Source: Bordetella parapertussis
GTDB lineage: Bacteria > Pseudomonadota > Gammaproteobacteria > Burkholderiales > CAIKXV01
Length of the DNA stretch: 10,696 nucleotides
Assembly (NCBI GenBank): GCA_945877995.1
Contig: CAMDXD010000106.1
Location: 1 to 10,696, forward strand
Direction: 5' to 3'
Every line of letters starts with the position of its first letter. The first letter of the stretch is position 1. Of this stretch, positions 1 through 6,488 are shown in pieces. Made by a program: the position numbers and the translations under genes. A model generated the notes under the pieces. The model ran no database searches. It saw only the letters and a program-made list of their open reading frames with translations, and was not told the DNA's origin.

Positions 1-291
1 CAGCAGCGTGTAGCCATCGGCTGCCGCTTTCACCACGAGTTCGGTGCCGATGATCGATGCACCGCCGGGCCGGTTGTCGAGTACCACCGGCTGGCCGAGC
101 GTCGCGCCCGCGGCCGGGCCGATCACGCGCAGCAGGTTGTCGGTGCCACCGCCCGGGCCGTACGGCACGACCACACGCAGCGGCCTTTCAGGGAACGCCT
201 GCGCGTACCCGGCCGAGGACAGCAGCGGCAGGGAGGTCGCAAGGGTCATCGCCAGGGCGAACCTGCGCGTGGATGCAGAACCGGACGGCAT
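1..291 (-). CDS. Bug/TctC-family tripartite tricarboxylate transporter substrate-binding protein (N-terminal part, cut by window edge)
   Basis: Periplasmic solute receptor of the Bug family, which captures carboxylates or other small organic ligands for TctAB-type transporters or for sensing. The 97 visible codons read without a stop to the left edge. They begin with a signal peptide: basic STRR, then a hydrophobic stretch, with likely cleavage near YAQA. The mature start FPERPLRVVVPYGPGGGTD follows, then LGQPVVLDNRPGG and ADGYTLL, which are the characteristic N-terminal Bug motifs. ATG at 291-289 is chosen because an AAGGAAG ribosome-binding site lies 6 bases upstream. The gene lies downstream of the Cys-repeat gene on the same strand, but 109 bases away and with a promoter-like hexamer in the gap, so it probably has its own promoter. 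The ligand cannot be told. The family call is firm; the C-terminal two thirds is outside the window. Confidence 0.9.
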   Translation of the reverse strand, partial: MPSGSASTRRFALAMTLATSLPLLSSAGYAQAFPERPLRVVVPYGPGGGTDNLLRVIGPAAGATLGQPVVLDNRPGGASIIGTELVVKAAADGYTLL

Positions 292-309
292 GGGCAGCTT
301 CCTTTTCGG

Positions 310-335
310 GGACGGCGCAGGGACGGCGGACGGCG
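310..335. repeat. Three short direct copies of GGACGGCG in the Bug leader
   Basis: The octamer GGACGGCG occurs at 310-317, 321-328 and 328-335, inside the predicted untranslated leader of the left-edge Bug gene. It may be a microrepeat of no function or a binding-site cluster; nothing else supports either reading. Confidence 0.4.
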
Positions 336-343
336 CGATGATG

Positions 344-349
344 ATTATC
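344..349 (-). promoter_or_regulatory. Candidate -10 element for the left-edge Bug receptor gene
   Basis: On the minus strand this reads GATAAT preceded by TGC, resembling an extended -10 box. It would place the transcription start about 45 bases before the ATG at 291. No convincing -35 hexamer is visible at 16-18 bases. Assignment is by pattern only. Confidence 0.35.
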
Positions 350-400
350 GCAGTGATCGCCAGACGATGGCGGCCGGCCCCGGGATCGCTCAGCGCGAGT

Positions 401-733
401 TCAGCGCGAGCTCAGGCAGTAATCGCCGCTGGTCGAGTAGCCGCTCGGGCAGCTGCCGGTTTTCGGCATCGCATGCCTGGCACCCTGGTTGGCCAGGCAA
501 TAGTCACCGCTGGTCGAGTAGCCGCTCGGGCAACTGCCGACCTTGGGCAGCGCGAAGCGAGCGCCGCTGTTGGGCGCGCAGTAGTTGCCGCTGGTCGAGT
601 AGCCGCTGGGGCAGCTGCCGGTCTTGGGCAACGCGACCGCCGCCGGCTGGGCCAGGAGACCGGTAGCCATGCCCGAAAGCAGGCCGGCGACAGCCGCCGC
701 GACGGCGGTTGCATGCAAGGATCGTTGCTTCAT
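401..733 (-). CDS. Small secreted protein with three Cys-containing 27-residue repeats
   Basis: A 110-residue protein of unknown function, predicted to be exported. A basic start (MKQR) and an Ala/Leu-rich hydrophobic segment to about residue 34 form a signal peptide. The rest is three near-identical units of pattern PKxGSCPSGYSTSGxYC at about residues 35-52, 62-79 and 89-106, spaced exactly 27 residues apart. Each unit has two cysteines (41/52, 68/79, 95/106), which would suit one intra-repeat disulfide per unit in the periplasm. An in-frame GTG at 745 would add four residues, but ATG at 733 is preferred because GGTGAG lies 7 bases upstream. That Shine-Dalgarno overlaps the stop codon of the DUF945 gene, so the two are probably translationally coupled. 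I do not recognise a named family. Short proteins with SCPSGY repeats occur in other proteobacteria, as I recall without verification. Confidence 0.8.
   Translation of the reverse strand: MKQRSLHATAVAAAVAGLLSGMATGLLAQPAAVALPKTGSCPSGYSTSGNYCAPNSGARFALPKVGSCPSGYSTSGDYCLANQGARHAMPKTGSCPSGYSTSGDYCLSSR
416..631 (-). repeat. Coding tandem repeat, three units of 81-base period
   Basis: DNA units at 416-469, 497-550 and 578-631 encode the three Cys repeats. A stretch encoding GYSTSG is identical in all three. The near-identity of the DNA as well as the protein suggests recent duplication or gene conversion. The period is a multiple of three and the reading frame is kept throughout. Confidence 0.85.
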
Positions 734-741
734 GGATGTAC

Positions 742-2325
742 TCACCGGGAATTGTTTACGGGGTATGTGTTCGGCGCACCAGCCGCATTGTTCGCACCGG
801 AAGGCGCTGCCGAATTGACAAGGTTGGCGGGTTTCGCGGGTTTGGCCGGATTCACCGGTAGCGGCGCAACCGCGTTGACCACCGGCCGGGCCGAGGCCGA
901 GTTTTCCAGCGGAGCTCGCGCCTGAGCCGGGGCGGGGGCAGCCAGGTCGGCGGCGCTCGACGCATCGGGCCCAGGCGTCTGTCCTGCCCTGGACTCGCCC
1001 CGCGCAGGCATTGATACCCCGAGGAACGTGTTCAGGCGGCGATCCGCCGTCGACAGTGCAACCTGCACCGCGCTGCCATCGAACACCCGACCATTGGCCT
1101 TGAACAGCCCATCGGCGTACTCGAACGTCGCCTTCAGACCACCGGGCACTTCTGTGGCCACGCCCATGCCGACCGCCATCTGGCGCTGCCCGGCATTGAT
1201 CGCATTGCCCTTGACCGTGATCTCGCCGCTCGAGGCCAGCAGGTTCGCCAGCTCGATCGCGACTGGCTCGGCGCCGACGGCCACCACCGCGGCCTGCGCG
1301 GCCTGCTTGAGCTCGACCTTCAGGAAGCCTTCAAGGCTGCCATCGCCAATACTGCCCTTGACCTCGGTGATCCCCAGCGACAGGCCGCCCGTCAGCGCGG
1401 TACGCACCGCCGCGCGCAGCTTCTGCGCTTCTTCGGCCTTGATCGACTTGAAGCCGCAGCTCTCGCGGCCGATCTGCTGGATCGCATCCAGACTGCCGGT
1501 ATGCAGGTCGCGCAGCGAGATCTGCATCGACAGGTCGCTCGCCGTCTGCCCCGGCATGGTGAAGGCACGCAGGCTCGGCGTGATCGTCACATCGGTCCGG
1601 TCGCCACGTTCGGCGGCCGCGGTCACCAGGCGAAAGCCTTCGGCCGTGCCCAATCCGGTGCCGACCCGATCGATGCTCAACACCATGCTGCCGGTACCGC
1701 GCACACGATCCTTGAGATCGACCTCGATCCCGAGGTTCGACACCTCGAGCGCCTTGCCTGCGCCGCGACCGGCGATGCGTTCGGTCTTCCACTGCATGCC
1801 GAAGGCACTGCCGGCGAGCGTCACCTGGCCGCTGCCGGCCGACACGCGCATCGCCTGCGCACCGCTGCCGAGGACGAGTTCGGGCATCGCGAGGCTCGAC
1901 ACGACCTGCCGTCCGTAGCCCACGGTTCCCTGCCCGTCCATCCGGAGCGCGCCAGTGGTGACCTTGGACAGTGCCGCACCGACTTCGCCGGACGGCACCA
2001 TGGTCCAGTCGAAGTCCATCATCGACCCCGGGCGCAGCAGGTGCGACACGCGATAGTCGACCTTCAGCGCGATCCCGCCGGTGACCCCGGTCGTGTCGCA
2101 GTGCTCGTCGAAGCGTACTTCGAAGGTTCCGCCGGACGAAAACAGCCCGGTGTCGTGGCGCGCGGCGGCGATGCTCACCCCGGAGCCGCCCGGCGCGCGC
2201 GCAGCCAGGCTGCGCATTTCAGCGGCGGCGATCCGGCCCGCATAGATGCTCGCGCCGGCCCATCCGGCGGCGATGACTGCGATGCCACCGAGCGTGAACA
2301 CGGCGATCTTTACGGACTTTTTCAT
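742..2325 (-). CDS. DUF945/YdgA-like envelope protein with a Pro/Ala-rich C-terminal tail
   Basis: A 527-residue protein that resembles the YdgA/DUF945 family, whose biochemical role is not established. Residues 1-30 (MKKSVKIAVF, then a hydrophobic helix ending in SIYAGR) form an N-terminal membrane anchor or uncleaved signal; the rest would lie in the periplasm. The body, to about residue 438, has the alternating beta-strand pattern of the family, including VDYRVSHLLRPGSMMDFDW near the N-terminus and long amphipathic strands with repeated Gly-Ser turns. The last 89 residues (439-527) are low complexity, rich in Pro, Ala and Asn, with a short PAKPAKPAN run, and are probably disordered. ATG at 2325 is supported by GGGGAG about 4 bases upstream. 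The gene is divergent from the M16 peptidase and precedes the Cys-repeat gene by 8 bases. The family is assigned by overall pattern rather than a catalytic motif. Confidence 0.75.
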   Translation of the reverse strand: MKKSVKIAVFTLGGIAVIAAGWAGASIYAGRIAAAEMRSLAARAPGGSGVSIAAARHDTGLFSSGGTFEVRFDEHCDTTGVTGGIALKVDYRVSHLLRPGSMMDFDWTMVPSGEVGAALSKVTTGALRMDGQGTVGYGRQVVSSLAMPELVLGSGAQAMRVSAGSGQVTLAGSAFGMQWKTERIAGRGAGKALEVSNLGIEVDLKDRVRGTGSMVLSIDRVGTGLGTAEGFRLVTAAAERGDRTDVTITPSLRAFTMPGQTASDLSMQISLRDLHTGSLDAIQQIGRESCGFKSIKAEEAQKLRAAVRTALTGGLSLGITEVKGSIGDGSLEGFLKVELKQAAQAAVVAVGAEPVAIELANLLASSGEITVKGNAINAGQRQMAVGMGVATEVPGGLKATFEYADGLFKANGRVFDGSAVQVALSTADRRLNTFLGVSMPARGESRAGQTPGPDASSAADLAAPAPAQARAPLENSASARPVVNAVAPLPVNPAKPAKPANLVNSAAPSGANNAAGAPNTYPVNNSR

Positions 2326-2349
2326 TCGTCTCCCCGATGCGAGTTCCGT

Positions 2350-2366
2350 GCGCCGATATCCGGCGC
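2350..2366. promoter_or_regulatory. GC-rich dyad in the divergent DUF945/M16 promoter region
   Basis: GCGCCG and CGGCGC are perfect inverted arms around ATATC, and two further wobble pairs could extend them. The dyad sits 25 bases upstream of the DUF945 start, where an operator or a leader hairpin would lie. Its function is unproven. Confidence 0.35.
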
Positions 2367-2411
2367 GTACGGCTGCGACATCGGCAGGCCGGCGGAAATC
2401 TTTAGGCTTAG

Positions 2412-2417
2412 TACGAT
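2412..2417 (+). promoter_or_regulatory. Candidate -10 element (TACGAT) for the M16 peptidase
   Basis: TACGAT lies 32 bases before the proposed ATC start at 2450, giving a leader of about 26 bases. The same hexamer precedes the peroxiredoxin gene at 8613. No good -35 is visible. Confidence 0.3.
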
Positions 2418-2449
2418 AGCATCAGGCCCCGCCAGACAGGATCCGCCCG

Positions 2450-3745
2450 ATCAGAACCGCCCGCCCCGCCCCAGCCACCGCATCCCTGCCCTTCACGACC
2501 CTCGCCAACGGCGCGCGGCTGCTCGCAATACGCGCCCCCGGCCTGCACACCGCTTCGGTGAGCGTGTTCGTGCGCTCGGGCAGTGCCCACGAACCGGCGC
2601 GGGACAACGGCATCAGCCATGTGATCGAGCACATGGCGTTCAAGGGCACGCCCAGGCGCGATGCCCGCCGGATCAACCTCGACGCCGAGCGCCTGGGCGC
2701 GGACGTGAACGCGCATACCGACAAGGACCACACCGCCTACTACATGTACGGCATGCCGCGCGATGCGGTCGCGATGATCGGGATGCTCGGCGACATCGTG
2801 CGCCATGCCACCTATCCCGAGGCGGAACTCGAGCGCGAGCGCACCGTGCTGCTGGCCGAACTCGCCGACGATCAGGACGATCCGGTCGCCACTGCCTACC
2901 GCCTGTTCGACGAGGCGAGCTTCGGCGCGCATCCGGTGGCGCGTCCGGTGATCGGCACCGCACGGACGATCTCGCGCTTCACGCGCGACGACCTCGTCCG
3001 GCATGTCGCGCGCCAGTATTCCGGCGCGAATGTCGTCGCGGGCGTGATCGGCGACATTGATCCGGACGCCGCGATCGCCGCGATGACGAAGGCGTTCGCG
3101 TCGATGCCGCGCGGCGAAGAGAACACGATCGCGCCGCCGGCGTTCATCGGTGGCCTGCGCGCACGCCGCGTCACCGGCAGCAGCCAGACCCACCTGGTCG
3201 CGGGGTTTCCGATCGCTTCGCTGCGCGCGGACGATCCGACCGCCCGTGTCGCCGCCGCCGTGCTGGGCGAAGGCATGAGCTCGCCGCTGCTGCACCACCT
3301 GCGGGAACGCCTCGGCCTCGTATACCACGCCGATTGCTCGGCCGACGTGATGGACAGCTGGGGCCAGTTCATGGTCGAGGCCTCGACGTCGCCGGCCAAC
3401 GTCGAGGCTCTGCTGGGTGAGCTCGCGAAGATCCTGCACGATCATGCGGCCCGCATCGATCCCGCGGAACTGCGCCGCGCGCGCAACCAGGTACTCGTCG
3501 CACGGCTGCGCACGCTCGAGCGCGCCGGACGCCGGCTCGAAGACGCAGCGCTGGACCTGTTCACGCTCGGCCGCGCGCGCAGCCACGAAGAATGGCTCGA
3601 CCGCATCGCTTCGGTCACCGGTGCGAAGGTGCGCCAGCTGTTCGAGCGGATGCTCGATGCTGGCCCGGCGGTCGCACTGACCGGCAATGTTCGCCCCGGC
3701 ATGCGTGACCAGGCTGCCAGGCTGCTGAAGGTGCGGCACGCCTGA
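2450..3745 (+). CDS. M16-family zinc peptidase (insulinase/processing-peptidase type)
   Basis: Zinc endopeptidase of the M16 family, about 431 residues if started here, the usual length of a single-unit bacterial enzyme. The inverted zinc motif HxxEH is seen as HVIEH (His57, Glu60, His61). It is followed by the third ligand, a Glu in LLAELADD (Glu137), 76 residues after the second His, as M16 requires. Also present are FKGT, the HPxxRPVIGT segment and a second-domain GLVYH pattern. The start is uncertain. The frame opens at 2420 and contains no ATG, GTG or TTG before GTG 2558, yet PFTTLANGARLL, the expected first M16 strand, is encoded upstream of that GTG. ATC at 2450 (AGGA ends 8 bases upstream) and CTG at 2486 are candidates. 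No signal peptide is evident, so the protein may be cytoplasmic. An intact metal site implies activity; the substrate is unknown. Confidence 0.88.
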   Translation: MRTARPAPATASLPFTTLANGARLLAIRAPGLHTASVSVFVRSGSAHEPARDNGISHVIEHMAFKGTPRRDARRINLDAERLGADVNAHTDKDHTAYYMYGMPRDAVAMIGMLGDIVRHATYPEAELERERTVLLAELADDQDDPVATAYRLFDEASFGAHPVARPVIGTARTISRFTRDDLVRHVARQYSGANVVAGVIGDIDPDAAIAAMTKAFASMPRGEENTIAPPAFIGGLRARRVTGSSQTHLVAGFPIASLRADDPTARVAAAVLGEGMSSPLLHHLRERLGLVYHADCSADVMDSWGQFMVEASTSPANVEALLGELAKILHDHAARIDPAELRRARNQVLVARLRTLERAGRRLEDAALDLFTLGRARSHEEWLDRIASVTGAKVRQLFERMLDAGPAVALTGNVRPGMRDQAARLLKVRHA

Positions 3746-3785
3746 TTGCCGTCGTAGCTGCCTTCCGGCGTGGCATTTACTCCGG

Positions 3786-3791
3786 CACAAT
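3786..3791 (+). promoter_or_regulatory. Candidate -10 element (CACAAT) for the complete Bug gene
   Basis: CACAAT lies 30 bases before the ATG at 3822, inside the 76-base gap after the M16 gene. TTCCGG at 3763-3768 is at a 17-base spacing but is a poor -35. The Bug gene could instead be read through from the M16 gene. Confidence 0.3.
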
Positions 3792-3821
3792 GGCCGTGCC
3801 GCCAAGAAACCGGGGACGTCC

Positions 3822-4817
3822 ATGCGTGCAAGTGTCTCAGCCATCAGCCTTCCCGTACTCCTCTCCACCCTTGCAGCATCGTCCGCGCCGACACTCGCCG
3901 CGAGCGCCACGGCCGCCGCCTATCCAGACCGCGTGGTGCGGCTGATCGTTCCCCGGGCGCCGGGTGGCCTGGTGGATATCGTCGCGCGCGTCTACGGACA
4001 GCAACTCGCCGAGAAGCTCGGGCAGCCGGTGGTGATCGACAACCGCCCCGGTGGCGGCGGCACGATCGCCGGCGAGGCAGCCCGGCGCGCGTCGCCGGAC
4101 GGGCATACCCTGTTCGTATCGACACAGGACAGCCAGGTGCTGACGCCGGTGCTGCGGAAGAAGCCGCCATACGATGCACTGCGCGACTTCACGCAGATCT
4201 CGATGCTGTTCACGACGCCGCTCTACCTGTTCGTGCATCCGTCGGTGCCCGCGCAGACCGTGCAGGAGCTGATCGCCCTCGCACGTGCGCGTCCGGGCAA
4301 GCTGACCTATGCGTCACTGGGCGTCGGTTCGACCCAGCACCTGGCGGCCGAACTGTTTCGCAGCAAGACGAAGGTCGACATCCTGCACATCCCGTACAAG
4401 TCGACCTCGCAGGCGCTGGTGGAACAGCAGACCGGCCAGGTCGACCTCAATTTCACCGCCGGCACCAGCCACTTCCCGTTCGTCAACAGCGGCAAGCTGC
4501 GCGTTCTGGCATCCACCGGTGCGCAGCGTGGCACGCAGTACCCGCAACTGCCGACGATGATCGAGGCGGGCGTCGCGGGGTTCGACATGGAGCCCTGGTA
4601 CGGTCTGTCCGGACCGGCGGCCATGCCGGCCGCGATCGTCGAGAAGCTCAACCGGGCGACCGGCGAGATCCTGCGTTCGCCTGCGATCCGCGAGCGCTTC
4701 GCGGCCGACGGGCTGGAACCGCGGCCGTCCACGCCGAAGGAATTCGATGCGCAGATCCGGGCTGATATCCCGCTCTGGACCCAGACGATGCGTGCGGCGG
4801 GCGTGCCGCAGGAATAG
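3822..4817 (+). CDS. Bug/TctC-family tripartite tricarboxylate transporter substrate-binding protein
   Basis: Complete periplasmic receptor of 331 residues, the normal length of the family. A signal peptide (MRASVSAISLPVLLSTLAASS, with cleavage likely near AAA-YPDR at about residue 33) is followed by the Bug signature: YPDRVVRLIVPRAPGGLVD, then LGQPVVIDNRPGGGG, SPDGHTLF, and later HIPYKST, GQVDLNF, and LPTMIEAGV with EPWYGLSGPAAMP. The last motifs form the second lobe and hinge region. GGGGA lies 5 bases before the ATG. It probably binds an organic carboxylate; the ligand cannot be told from sequence. No tctA/tctB membrane genes are adjacent, which is common for orphan Bug receptors. It is a second, diverged homologue of the partial Bug gene at the left edge and converges on the GST gene with 34 bases between stops. 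Confidence 0.93.
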   Translation: MRASVSAISLPVLLSTLAASSAPTLAASATAAAYPDRVVRLIVPRAPGGLVDIVARVYGQQLAEKLGQPVVIDNRPGGGGTIAGEAARRASPDGHTLFVSTQDSQVLTPVLRKKPPYDALRDFTQISMLFTTPLYLFVHPSVPAQTVQELIALARARPGKLTYASLGVGSTQHLAAELFRSKTKVDILHIPYKSTSQALVEQQTGQVDLNFTAGTSHFPFVNSGKLRVLASTGAQRGTQYPQLPTMIEAGVAGFDMEPWYGLSGPAAMPAAIVEKLNRATGEILRSPAIRERFAADGLEPRPSTPKEFDAQIRADIPLWTQTMRAAGVPQE

Positions 4818-4823
4818 CGGCGG

Positions 4824-4851
4824 CCGGGTACGGCGCAGGCGCAGGACCCGG
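4824..4851. terminator. Candidate bidirectional terminator hairpin between convergent Bug and GST genes
   Basis: CCGGGT at 4824-4829 and ACCCGG at 4846-4851 are perfect inverted arms with a 16-base loop, filling the 34-base gap between the two convergent stops. There is no T-tract on either strand and the loop is long, so it is a weak terminator candidate. Confidence 0.35.
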
Positions 4852-5478
4852 TCAGACCATCGGCACCATCACCCGCTCGCGGAACGCCGGCCGCTGCCGC
4901 AGTTCACCGTACCAGCGCTCGAACGCGGGCAACGGCTCGCGCGCGATGCCATCGAACGCATGCCAGCGGTAAGCGTAGATGCCAATCGGGATGTCGGCGA
5001 CGGTGAACGTGTCGCCGGCGACGAATCGCGAACCCTGCAGGTGCCGGTCGACCATGGCGAGGTGGCGCTGGGTGTCGGCGATGGAACGCTCGACCGAAGC
5101 TTGGTCGCGTTCTTCCGGTTTCTGCCGCACCAGCCCGTGGAACATCGGGGTGAATGCGACGTTGAGGCTGTTCAGCTGCCAGTCCATCCATTGCTCGGCG
5201 ATCGCCGCACGTGTCGGATGGCCGGGATAGAAGCCGGGCGGGCCGTGGCGCTTCGCCAGGTAGCGCAGGATCGCGTTCGACTCCCAGAGCACGAAGCCGT
5301 CGTCCTCGACGAGGGTCGGGATGGTGCCGTTCGGGTTCATGGCGAGGTAGGGGGCCTCGCGGTTGCCGCCGAACTCGCGGCCCATGTCGATGCGCTCGTG
5401 ACCGATGCCCAGTTCGTCACAGCACCAGGTAACCTTCTGCACGTTGGACGAACTCGCGCGCCCGTAGATCTTCATCAT
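4852..5478 (-). CDS. Glutathione S-transferase family protein
   Basis: Soluble GST-fold protein of 208 residues, the usual size. The N-terminal thioredoxin-like domain carries the SSSNVQK segment (Ser9-Lys15), where GSH-activating Ser/Cys residues sit. NPNGTIPTL follows with the cis-proline (Pro54), then WESNAI (Glu66, Ser67), which binds the gamma-glutamyl group. The helical C-terminal domain has the DTFTVADIPIG folding motif (Asp162). The class appears theta- or beta-like; the substrate is unknown. Its ATG at 5478 shares one base with the stop of the upstream flavin oxidoreductase (TGATG); a second ATG three bases later (5475) is an alternative. Translation is therefore coupled. This makes it the last gene of a three-gene operon, suggesting that a glutathione conjugation or ring/ether-cleavage step accompanies the oxidations. 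Confidence 0.93.
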   Translation of the reverse strand: MMKIYGRASSSNVQKVTWCCDELGIGHERIDMGREFGGNREAPYLAMNPNGTIPTLVEDDGFVLWESNAILRYLAKRHGPPGFYPGHPTRAAIAEQWMDWQLNSLNVAFTPMFHGLVRQKPEERDQASVERSIADTQRHLAMVDRHLQGSRFVAGDTFTVADIPIGIYAYRWHAFDGIAREPLPAFERWYGELRQRPAFRERVMVPMV

Positions 5479-6488
5479 CAGGCCACCGCTCCATTGACCG
5501 CCGCGATCAGTTCGAACGCCGCCCTGCGTTCAGCCTCGGTCGAGCCGACGTTGATCAGCATCTCGTCGATGCCGGCATCGAAGAATCGGCGCACGGTCGC
5601 GACGCAGGTGGACAGGCTGCCGGTGACGGCGAACGCCTCCACCGCGGCATCGGGCACCAGCCTCGTCGCCGCCTCGAGGTCGCGCCGTGCGATGCAGTCG
5701 ATGATCGCCGGCTGGTCGATCGGCAGGCCCGACAGCCGGATGTTCTCGGCCATCAGCCGGTTGCGGAACAGGTACGCCAGCTTGCGCCGTACGCCTTCGA
5801 ACGATTCGCGTTCGTCGGTTCCGAAGTAGGCAAAGCAGGCACGAGGCCGGCTGGACGCGTCGATGCCGGCGTTCGCAGCGCCGTCGTCGAACGCCTCGAC
5901 ACAGGCGCCGGCGAAAGCCGGCGAGAAGCCGGCCGACAGCTGCAGCCAGGCCGAGGTCGCACCTGCGCGGCGCGCCATCTTCGGCTCGAGGCAGGTTATG
6001 TAGACGGGGATCGCGGCGCCAGCGGCGACGTTCAGCTTCGCACCGCCCAGCCGGAAGGTGCGGCCGGCAAGCTCGACCGGCTTGCGCTCGAACAGCCGGT
6101 CGAGCGCACCGACGAAATCGCACACCGCATCCTCCGCGTTCTCGACCACCGCGCCGGACTGCGACAGGTCGAGTGGGTTGCCGATGCCGATCGACGCCGC
6201 GACCCGGCCGGGCGCGAACTCCGAGAGCGTGGCCAGCATCATCGCCACCGTGGTCGGGTGCGAGATGAACGGGGACAGGTTGGACGGCACCACCCGGATG
6301 CGCCGGGTGCCGGAGGCGATGATCGTTGCCAGCGTGGGCGCATCACGCCCGCCCAGGTGCTGCGTCATCCAGATGCTCGAAGCCCCGGCCGCCTCGGCCG
6401 CGACCGCCAGTGCCCGCGCTTCGTCGAGCCCCTCGAAACCTTCGAACCGTATTCCCAGGCGCCCGGAGGCTTTGCCCCGCATGTTCAT
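5478..6488 (-). CDS. LLM-class (luciferase-like) flavin-dependent oxidoreductase, copy 1
   Basis: TIM-barrel flavin (FMN or F420) oxidoreductase of the bacterial luciferase-like family, 336 residues. Typical features are the first strand LGIRFEGF, EAAGASSIWMTQH near residue 40, the RRIRVVPSNLSPFISHP strand-loop, ATLSEFAPGRVAASIGIGNP (the usual LLM phosphate/flavin region), and DEMLINVG near the C-terminus. It may act as a monooxygenase or F420-dependent dehydrogenase; the substrate is unknown. ATG at 6488 overlaps the stop of the preceding gene by ATGA. A second ATG at 6482 has better spacing to AGGGGGA (6497-6491), so the true start could be either. It is a diverged paralogue of the gene upstream, sharing RKLAxLFR and IDxPAI segments, and is followed directly by the GST gene. 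Confidence 0.9.
   Translation of the reverse strand: MNMRGKASGRLGIRFEGFEGLDEARALAVAAEAAGASSIWMTQHLGGRDAPTLATIIASGTRRIRVVPSNLSPFISHPTTVAMMLATLSEFAPGRVAASIGIGNPLDLSQSGAVVENAEDAVCDFVGALDRLFERKPVELAGRTFRLGGAKLNVAAGAAIPVYITCLEPKMARRAGATSAWLQLSAGFSPAFAGACVEAFDDGAANAGIDASSRPRACFAYFGTDERESFEGVRRKLAYLFRNRLMAENIRLSGLPIDQPAIIDCIARRDLEAATRLVPDAAVEAFAVTGSLSTCVATVRRFFDAGIDEMLINVGSTEAERRAAFELIAAVNGAVA

Noticed and set aside
416..631. Short CRISPR array
   Set aside because: The repeat period is exactly 81 bases with conserved reading frame, spacers are also similar and coding, and the units encode a Cys motif after a signal peptide.
44..925. 293-codon plus-strand open frame at the left end
   Set aside because: It runs opposite to the Bug, Cys-repeat and DUF945 genes, all of which show signal peptides or family motifs; it has none.
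1501..3060. 519-codon plus-strand open frame across the DUF945 and M16 genes
   Set aside because: Low-complexity Arg/Gly/Pro/His composition, no recognisable domain; it crosses two real genes and their promoter region.
2408..3910. 500-codon open frame on the minus strand antisense to the M16 gene
   Set aside because: It is Arg/His-rich composition typical of the complement of a high-GC gene, has no family motif, and directly overlaps a well-supported M16 peptidase.
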